A stretch of 11,683 nt of DNA. Source: DATFUL01 sp041499035. Lineage in GTDB: Bacteria > Patescibacteriota > Microgenomatia > UBA8517. The notes beneath the pieces were generated by a model. It ran no database searches. It saw nothing but the letters and a program-made list of their open reading frames with translations, and was not told the origin of the DNA. The position numbers and the translations under genes were made by a program. Location of the stretch: positions 1-11,683 of the forward strand of contig JBGQJK010000026.1 of assembly GCA_041499035.1 (NCBI GenBank). Direction: 5' to 3'. Positions 7,070 through 11,683 of the stretch are shown here, piece by piece; within the stretch, counting starts at the first letter, position 1; each line of letters begins with the position of its first letter.

Positions 7070-7734
7070 AATTGTCTATAGTAATGCCGCTTTATAATGA
7101 GAGAAGGCACATCGCTTCAGTTTTGAAAGAAATCTCCAAATATAAATTGCCAATTGTAGTTGTTGATGATGGGTCGACAGACGGTTCCGGTAAGATTGTG
7201 CATGGATTAAAGGCTACGAATATTACTTTGTTATCCCACAAAGTAAATTTGGGCAAGGGCGCAGCCCTTAAAACCGGCGCAGAATATGCATTCGGCAATG
7301 GTGCCGACGCGATTATATTTATGGATTCCGACGGGCAACATCTGGCTTCAGATCTGCCGCGATTTATCCAAGTCTTAAAATCCCGTAAGTACGGTGTAAT
7401 ATTCGGTTCAAGAAATTTGAATATGGGTGTACCTTTGGTCCGCTATCTGGGGAATAAAATTGCCTCTGTTGTTATTGGACTTCTTTTTGGGGTATATGTC
7501 TCAGACTCGATATGTGGCTTTAAGGGTCTAACTAAGAAAGGGTATCAGCAAGTTAAATGGGAATCAAACGGTTATGGAGTTGAAACGGAGATCGTGGCTA
7601 GGGTTGGAAAATTCAAAGTTAAACACTTTGAGGTTCCTGTCGGGACTGTATATCATGACAAGGCCAAAGGTGTAACGTTGTTAGATGCTTTTGGAATACT
7701 TGGAGAAGTTGTAAAATGGAGGTTAACCATATGA
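7066..7734 (+). CDS. DPM1-like GT2 polyprenyl-phosphate glycosyltransferase
   Basis: A 222-residue single-domain GT2 enzyme like dolichol/polyprenyl-phosphate mannose (or glucose) synthase. Visible are MPLYNE (7-12), VVVDDGSTDGS (31-41), NLGKGAALKTG (61-71), the metal-binding MDSDGQH (86-92), FGSR (113-116) and DSICGFK (147-153), all in family order. Unlike many bacterial relatives (GtrB-like) it has no C-terminal transmembrane pair; only a weak hydrophobic patch is present (132-145). The neighbouring DUF2304 membrane protein may supply an anchor, which is an inference from their frequent pairing. It would charge polyprenyl phosphate with a sugar from a GDP- or UDP-donor on the inner membrane face, feeding the several GT-C enzymes in the cluster. 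Its start overlaps the stop of the fucose synthase gene as ATGA (7066-7069); no Shine-Dalgarno site is seen. Confidence 0.93.
   Translation: MKLSIVMPLYNERRHIASVLKEISKYKLPIVVVDDGSTDGSGKIVHGLKATNITLLSHKVNLGKGAALKTGAEYAFGNGADAIIFMDSDGQHLASDLPRFIQVLKSRKYGVIFGSRNLNMGVPLVRYLGNKIASVVIGLLFGVYVSDSICGFKGLTKKGYQQVKWESNGYGVETEIVARVGKFKVKHFEVPVGTVYHDKAKGVTLLDAFGILGEVVKWRLTI
7718..7722 (+). promoter_or_regulatory. GGAGG Shine-Dalgarno site that fixes the DUF2304 gene start
   Basis: GGAGG lies eight bases before ATG 7731, near-ideal spacing, and is the clearest ribosome site in the window. It overlaps the upstream in-frame ATG at 7716, which therefore cannot use it, so 7731 is the better start. Confidence 0.75.
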
Positions 7735-8057
7735 TCATCGGTTTACAGATTATAGCAACACTATTTGCATTTACTATGATCTACTTTGCACTTTTAAATT
7801 ACAAGCGGGGTGAATTAAATGGGATGGAAGTAAGCATCTGGCTGCTTATTTGGGCTTTTACGATAATAGTTGTAATTTTTCCGGAACTTCTGCAAACCTT
7901 TGCAAGTACTTTTTTGGTTGCCCGTGTGTTTGATCTTATGACTATCGCGGGTTTCATTTTTGTTATTTCAATTGTTTCCAGTGCCTATGTAAGAACAAAA
8001 AGAAACGAGAGAAAATTGGAGGAATTGGTCAGAAAGCAGGCTCTCAAGAAGAAATAA
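7731..8057 (+). CDS. DUF2304 family small membrane protein
   Basis: The 108-residue product starts at ATG 7731, chosen for its GGAGG site and because it overlaps the preceding TGA as ATGA, the pattern used repeatedly here; an in-frame ATG at 7716 would add five residues. Three hydrophobic helices (about 2-22, 35-51, 68-86) precede a strongly basic, probably helical cytoplasmic tail (88-108, about half Lys/Arg). The layout, with KRGEL after helix 1, a W-rich second helix, P51 after it and a V-x-R-V-F-D turn (63-68), matches the DUF2304 family as I know it. The family's function is not established. Its members are often encoded next to DPM1-like GT2 enzymes, as here, suggesting a membrane partner or anchor for that enzyme, which itself lacks obvious transmembrane helices. 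This role is an inference. Confidence 0.85.
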   Translation: MIIGLQIIATLFAFTMIYFALLNYKRGELNGMEVSIWLLIWAFTIIVVIFPELLQTFASTFLVARVFDLMTIAGFIFVISIVSSAYVRTKRNERKLEELVRKQALKKK

Positions 8058-8825
8058 ATGACCCCAAAGATATCGGTAGTTATTCCCTCTTTTAACAAAA
8101 TTAAGTATATCGGCTCAACCCTGGATTCCATATTTGAACAAAAATATCCAAACCTGGAAGTGATTATTCAAGACGGAGGTTCAACTGACGGAACGGTTGA
8201 AATAATAAAAAGGTTTTCTAAAAGGTATTCAATGTTTTGGGAATCAAAAGAAGATAATGGGCAATTAGATGCTGTTAATAAAGGCTTAAACAAAGCGAAA
8301 GGTGATATTCTGACATTTATAAATGCTGACGACACTTACGAACCCGGGGCATTTGCGGCGATTTCTGAATCTTATCGTGTAAACTCAAACTCTCTATGGT
8401 TTTCCGGGAGAGGAATTGTTGTTAACGAGGATAATATAGAAATTGCACGGATAGTCACCTGGTACAAAAACTTACTACTGAACATTTCCAGTTTCCCATT
8501 ATTATTGAGTACAAATTATCTTATGCAACCTTCCGTTTTTTTTACTAGAAAAGCGTACGAAAAGTACGGACCGTTTACTGGAACGTCGGACTTTATTACA
8601 GAATACGACCTCTGGCTAAGGTTCGGTAATATCAAAATGCCTGTGGTTGTTAATAAACTCGTTGCAAGATTTAGAATAGAACCGTCAACAAAAACAAAGA
8701 GGATGTTTAATATTCTTTTGGCTGAGGACTGGAGGATTGTAAACAAATATACGAAAAATCCTATAATCCTCACATTACACCGATTTAATAATCTCGGAAG
8801 GATGCTGGTTGGAAGGTTTGTATGA
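8058..8825 (+). CDS. GT2 glycosyltransferase (WcaA-like)
   Basis: A 255-residue GT-A enzyme. MTPKISVVIPSFNK opens the nucleotide-binding domain; QDGGSTDGT (38-46) and the metal-binding NADD (89-92) are the expected Asp sites; DNGQLDAVNKG (66-76) is characteristic of a common bacterial O-antigen/capsule GT2 group. An E-Y-D-L-W-L-R-F block (about 182-189), the usual place of the catalytic-base region (ED in many relatives), follows the acceptor part, and a QPSVFF strand lies before it. The C-terminal helices are basic, with no clear transmembrane segment. It would add one sugar to a lipid-linked oligosaccharide in the cytoplasm; the sugar is not predictable. The ATG directly follows the preceding TAA with no gap, and only a weak AGAAG precedes it, so coupled translation is likely. 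Its end overlaps the next gene as ATGA (8822-8825). Confidence 0.9.
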   Translation: MTPKISVVIPSFNKIKYIGSTLDSIFEQKYPNLEVIIQDGGSTDGTVEIIKRFSKRYSMFWESKEDNGQLDAVNKGLNKAKGDILTFINADDTYEPGAFAAISESYRVNSNSLWFSGRGIVVNEDNIEIARIVTWYKNLLLNISSFPLLLSTNYLMQPSVFFTRKAYEKYGPFTGTSDFITEYDLWLRFGNIKMPVVVNKLVARFRIEPSTKTKRMFNILLAEDWRIVNKYTKNPIILTLHRFNNLGRMLVGRFV

Positions 8826-10264
8826 AAGACTTTTTGAAGAAATATAAATATTTATTATTTACTTTTTTTGTGTCATTCGTAATTTTTTATCCATCATTAT
8901 TTGTTTTTTTTACAAATGACGACTTTTTCTTTTTGAAAACAGCGCAGGCAAAGTCGTTTGGGGACTTTTTAAATTTTTTTAATTTAATCAAAGGGCCGGA
9001 CGGTTTCGGTATGTATAGGCCTTTAACAACCCAGGTCTTTTATTTTATTTCAACAAAGTTTTTTAATTTATCTCCGTTGCCATTACATATAGTAACTTTC
9101 ATTTTTTTCTTTGCGATCATCTATTTAATTTACCGTTTAGCGTTGGTCCTTTTTAAAAATCAGGAAATTGCCTTGATTTCGGCATTTCTATATTCGGCAA
9201 GCGCGACACATTTTGGGCATTTTTATTACCTTGCTACTTTTCAGGAGATTGGAGTAACCTTTTTTGTACTTTTAAGTTCTTTAGCATTTCTCAGTAAAAA
9301 AAATTTCCTAAGTTTTATTTTTTTTGTTCTGGCACTGTTGTCGAAAGAGACTGCTGTTGTAACCCCGATCTTATTAACCTTGATTTACTTTTTTCAAAAG
9401 AGTCAGAAGCGCGAGATTCCAGATGTTAAGAAGTTGTTAATAATTCTTACTCCCTTCGTAACGTGCCTTTTTATATATTTATTGGTCAGGTTTCGTTGGT
9501 ATGGCTTTGCTTCTGGAGATAGCTATATCTGGGACTTTTCAGTAAAAAGAGTCCTTAACACCTCGTTCTGGTACTTGCTTTGGTCTCTTAACATTCCTGA
9601 ATCGCTAATAGATTTTATAGGCTCAGGTTTAAAAGTGAATCCCAATCTGTTTCTATATTGGAAAGATCAAATAATGCCTATTTTCATATCATTTTTTGTT
9701 CAAGGCGCTCTGTTGGCGACTGTACTTATTAAGGCTTTGTTACAAAAAACAAAAAATTATATGGCACAACGTGATTTGGTTTCAGTCTTTTGCATAGCCT
9801 GGTTTTTGACAAGTCTATTACCAGTTATCTTTTTACCCGAACATAAGTTTTCCTTTTATCTAACCCTTCCCCTTATCGGAGTTGTGTTTAGGATCGGATA
9901 CCTACTGTCGACGTCGAAAATAAATAAATTTTTCGTTATTCTTTTTCTTGCAGCTTGGACGGTGACATCAATTCTAACTTTAAGATTTACCGTTCAAACA
10001 AACTGGATTACCCAAGATGAATTAATATCAAAAAGAGTGTTTGAATTTTTTAATGCCAAGGGCGAATATTTGGCAACTAAAAAAATTGTCTTTTCCGATA
10101 CCAAGGAAGACGCGTCCTTGCCTTGGTCACCGACCCTACTTGTAAAGACTGCATTATCGATAAACAACTTCTTTGAAGTATTTTATCCTTCACTTGTTAA
10201 CAATATTTCATATTCTGGTAGGGCCGATGTTACAATAACCTCGCGTCAATTTTTAGGTTACTGA
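8822..10264 (+). CDS. Polytopic GT-C-like membrane protein (TMTC/PMT-type motifs)
   Basis: A 480-residue, very Phe-rich membrane protein. Helix 1 (11-30) leads to an outside loop with N32-D33-D34, then M-Y-R-P-L (64-68), and SKETA (174-178) follows later. This order of acidic pair, YRPL and KE matches the GT-C core seen in TMTC-type and related bacterial GT39-like proteins, which use polyprenyl/dolichyl-phosphate sugars. About ten further hydrophobic segments are visible (for example 70-81, 90-111, 117-125, 142-156, 163-172, 180-190, 207-222, 286-304, 329-338, 344-356, 367-384), then a hydrophilic C-terminal tail of ~95 residues. No TPR repeats follow, unlike animal TMTC proteins. GGAAGG at 8811-8816 gives a fair Shine-Dalgarno site five bases before the ATG. 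Enzyme activity is inferred from motifs; donor and acceptor are unknown. Confidence 0.8.
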   Translation: MKDFLKKYKYLLFTFFVSFVIFYPSLFVFFTNDDFFFLKTAQAKSFGDFLNFFNLIKGPDGFGMYRPLTTQVFYFISTKFFNLSPLPLHIVTFIFFFAIIYLIYRLALVLFKNQEIALISAFLYSASATHFGHFYYLATFQEIGVTFFVLLSSLAFLSKKNFLSFIFFVLALLSKETAVVTPILLTLIYFFQKSQKREIPDVKKLLIILTPFVTCLFIYLLVRFRWYGFASGDSYIWDFSVKRVLNTSFWYLLWSLNIPESLIDFIGSGLKVNPNLFLYWKDQIMPIFISFFVQGALLATVLIKALLQKTKNYMAQRDLVSVFCIAWFLTSLLPVIFLPEHKFSFYLTLPLIGVVFRIGYLLSTSKINKFFVILFLAAWTVTSILTLRFTVQTNWITQDELISKRVFEFFNAKGEYLATKKIVFSDTKEDASLPWSPTLLVKTALSINNFFEVFYPSLVNNISYSGRADVTITSRQFLGY

Positions 10265-10265
10265 T

Positions 10266-10838
10266 ATGAATTACTTTAAAAAATCAGTAGATACGCCGTG
10301 GAAGGCTGTCTTTGAACTTAGAATGTTGTTTCTGTATCCATTAACATGGCTCTATCTAAATATCTTATGTGGAGTTAAGATTCAGAAAGGATTCAAATTT
10401 TATGGTTTTCCGAAAATTTACAAGTTCGCAGGAAGTGAGATTCTGATCGGTAAAAGATTTGAAAATAGAAACTGGTGGGATTGCAACCCATTGGGTATTA
10501 ATCACCCAACCATTATTTGTACATGGAGCCGCTCCGCAAAAGTTGCCATTGGGAACGATGTGGGAATGAGTGGAGGATCAATTGTATCCGCGACTAAAAT
10601 TGAAATTGGTAACGGGACACTAATAGGTGCGAACACTACAATAATAGATACGGACTTTCATCCAATAGAATCTTCTAATAGGAGATATGATTTACGCAAT
10701 ATTCGATCGAGACCAATTTCAATAGGCAAAAATGTCTTTATAGGAGCTAACTGTTTTATTCTAAAAGGCGCAAATATACCTGATAACTCGATAGTTCCCG
10801 CAGGGAGTATTGTCAGATCTAATACGAAATTAAAATAA
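10266..10838 (+). CDS. Left-handed beta-helix acyltransferase (WcaF/maltose acetyltransferase-like)
   Basis: A 190-residue hexapeptide-repeat transferase. Repeats of the [LIV]-G-x4 type are spread over residues ~58-182, including VAIGND (93-98), IEIGNG (112-117), ISIGKN (151-156) and VFIGANCFI (157-165). D-T-D-F-H132-P-I carries the catalytic His of the acetyltransferase family, and the end PAGSIVRS is typical of the last coil. A hydrophobic stretch at 19-35 and an aromatic, Trp/Cys-containing segment (66-87) precede the helix; the N-terminal part may attach to the membrane or bind acceptor. The likely role is O-acetylation of a sugar in the surface glycan, with acetyl-CoA as donor. This is inferred from the His motif and the neighbours; another acyl group is possible. 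It starts one base after the preceding TGA and its TAA shares a base with the next ATG. Confidence 0.9.
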   Translation: MNYFKKSVDTPWKAVFELRMLFLYPLTWLYLNILCGVKIQKGFKFYGFPKIYKFAGSEILIGKRFENRNWWDCNPLGINHPTIICTWSRSAKVAIGNDVGMSGGSIVSATKIEIGNGTLIGANTTIIDTDFHPIESSNRRYDLRNIRSRPISIGKNVFIGANCFILKGANIPDNSIVPAGSIVRSNTKLK

Positions 10839-11494
10839 TGACTTCAACGCCCGTAGAAAAACATTTTGATGAGATCGCTAAAGATTATGACCGCTATACA
10901 AAAAAGCGTAGCTTACATTATTCTAGTCTAAAAAAACTTTTGAAGAGATTGATACCCCCGGAAAGAAAAGTTTTTGAAGTTGGGTGTGGAACCGGGGACA
11001 TTTTGGCAAGCCTTTCTCCAGTCAAAGGATACGGTTTGGATATCAGCAGTAAAATGATTAATATTGCCAAGTTTAAGTATAGGGTCAATAAAAATCTCGA
11101 ATTTTCAACAAATTGGCCCGAAAAACGTTTTGACTACATATTTATGTCTGATGTAATCGAGCATCTTGAGAGCCCCTTGGTAATCTTTAGGAAAATATCT
11201 AAATGTATGAAAAAGAACTCCTTATTTATTTGCACAATGATGAATCCTATCTGGATTCCTGTGGAAACTGTTTATAATTTTTTTGGCTGGAAAATGCCGG
11301 AGGGCCCACATAATAGAATAAGTTTTAAGGAAATTGAGAATATACTGAATAAGGCCGGAATGAAAGTAATAAAGCATGACTATAGTCTTCTGATGCCAAT
11401 AAATATTCCTTTTGTTACAAAATTTATTAATAAATATATGGAGAAACCTTTTAAGAAATTTGCTTTTATAGAATATTTCACCGCCGGCCTTTAG
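10838..11494 (+). CDS. SAM-dependent methyltransferase, class I (UbiG/type-11-like)
   Basis: A 218-residue class I methyltransferase. A helical N-terminal cap (HFDEIAKDYDRYT, 9-21) precedes motif I, FEVGCGTGD (46-54); the acidic end of beta-2 is D68 in GLDIS (66-70); the motif IV region is SDVIEHL (104-110), followed by a helix and a hydrophobic strand. After the Rossmann core comes a GPHNR segment and a basic, aromatic C-terminal region, as in methyltransferases acting on lipids or sugars. The substrate cannot be read; among glycan genes, methylation of a terminal sugar or of a lipid carrier is plausible. The start shares the final A of the preceding TAA (TAATG) and has no Shine-Dalgarno site. 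The relation to UbiG is at the fold level and does not imply quinone synthesis. Confidence 0.88.
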   Translation: MTSTPVEKHFDEIAKDYDRYTKKRSLHYSSLKKLLKRLIPPERKVFEVGCGTGDILASLSPVKGYGLDISSKMINIAKFKYRVNKNLEFSTNWPEKRFDYIFMSDVIEHLESPLVIFRKISKCMKKNSLFICTMMNPIWIPVETVYNFFGWKMPEGPHNRISFKEIENILNKAGMKVIKHDYSLLMPINIPFVTKFINKYMEKPFKKFAFIEYFTAGL

Positions 11495-11501
11495 ATGAAT
11501 A

Positions 11502-11683
11502 ATGATTGTTATTAAATGGATTCGCTCTCACAGTTTTATTTTGATTCTTGTTTTTGTCGGGCTAATTATCTCAGGCTTTCCGCTATTTAAATACGGTGTT
11601 GGCGGGGCATTCTACCGCAGTTTTGACCCGGATATTGTCTATATAACGAACACATTATCATACACAAAAAACGGAATTATATA
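11502..11683 (+). CDS. Membrane protein, N-terminal fragment (3'-truncated by window), possible GT-C enzyme
   Basis: Sixty codons are readable before the window ends. The start ATG 11502 follows the preceding stop by seven bases; an ATG at 11495 opens only a six-codon frame. The fragment begins with a short basic segment (MIVIKWIRSH), a strongly hydrophobic helix (11-29) and then an outside-type loop containing S-F-D42-P-D44-I-V-Y. A single N-terminal helix followed by an acidic, aromatic loop is how the GT-C proteins earlier in this cluster also start, and D42/D44 could be the catalytic acidic pair. That is suggestive only, since most of the protein is missing. No Shine-Dalgarno site is seen. 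It appears to continue the same operon. Confidence 0.7.
   Translation, partial: MIVIKWIRSHSFILILVFVGLIISGFPLFKYGVGGAFYRSFDPDIVYITNTLSYTKNGII

Noticed and set aside
6820..7110. Reverse-strand open frame of 96 codons, and similar antisense frames elsewhere (such as 1591-1854, 6544-6804, 8516-8773)
   Set aside because: Each lies opposite a strongly conserved + strand gene, encodes no recognisable domain, and has no convincing ribosome site or neighbour on the - strand.
7716..7730. ATG 7716 as start of the DUF2304 gene
   Set aside because: The GGAGG at 7718-7722 would lie inside the start region and could not be used, whereas it is well spaced for ATG 7731.
8822..10264. T-rich composition as evidence for recent transfer of this gene
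   Set aside because: Phe codons (TTT) in a membrane protein explain most of it, and the overlapping junction at its start (ATGA) and the one-base gap at its end look like the rest of the cluster.
1..11683. Search for tRNA or rRNA genes, CRISPR arrays, transposases, inverted-repeat ends, attachment sites and stem-plus-T-run terminators
   Set aside because: Reading through the window I found none. Nearly every base is in a coding frame and the largest gap is 30 bases, with no stem-loop visible in it.

Overview
The window is one strand-consistent gene cluster: 14 protein genes, all on the + strand, the first cut by the left edge and the last by the right edge. No rRNA, tRNA, CRISPR array, insertion sequence or convincing terminator is visible. 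Almost every gene belongs to surface-glycan assembly. There are at least four, probably five, polytopic GT-C-type or related membrane proteins (3-761, 758-2392, 4982-6127, 8822-10264 and perhaps 11502 onward), four soluble or peripheral glycosyltransferases (three GT2-type, one GT4-type), a GDP-L-fucose synthase, a short-chain dehydrogenase, a left-handed beta-helix acyltransferase, a SAM methyltransferase and a DUF2304 small membrane protein.

Organism: the DNA is AT-rich by eye. Genes are packed with ATGA or TAATG overlaps or spacers of at most 30 bases, and Shine-Dalgarno sites are sparse. The protein types (ArnT/PMT-like proteins with a C-terminal extracytoplasmic domain, WaaE-type GT2 with a charged insert, DPM1-like GT2 next to DUF2304) resemble candidate phyla radiation (Patescibacteria) genomes, most likely Microgenomates. 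This is an inference from gene style, not from a marker gene. TGA ends several genes at the expected place, so the TGA=Gly code of Gracilibacteria/Absconditabacteria does not apply.

Layout: bases 3-2392 hold two tandem paralogous ArnT/PMT-like proteins, the first truncated by the window. Then come a WaaE-like GT2 (2395-3261) and an SDR oxidoreductase (3271-3978). The 30-base gap at 3979-4008 is the largest in the window and carries a perfect TATAAT six bases before the next ATG, so a second transcript may start there and may be leaderless. The second group runs GT4 transferase, Gpi18/PIG-V-like mannosyltransferase, GDP-L-fucose synthase, DPM1-like GT2, DUF2304 protein, second GT2, TMTC/PMT-like membrane protein, hexapeptide acyltransferase, methyltransferase, and the start of another membrane protein.

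How the genes may work together (inference): the DPM1-like enzyme, perhaps anchored by the DUF2304 protein, would load a sugar onto polyprenyl phosphate on the cytoplasmic face. The GT-C membrane enzymes would use such lipid-linked sugars outside the membrane, on a glycolipid, polysaccharide or protein acceptor. The cytoplasmic GT2/GT4 enzymes would build an oligosaccharide, with fucose from GDP-fucose as one possible sugar. The acyltransferase and methyltransferase would decorate it. No flippase, polymerase, initiating phosphoglycosyltransferase or GDP-mannose 4,6-dehydratase is inside the window, so the pathway is incomplete here. I see no clearly unprecedented system. The points most worth checking are the multi-GT-C plus single DPM1/DUF2304 arrangement, the possible leaderless promoter, and a 7-base repeat embedded in the GT4 gene.
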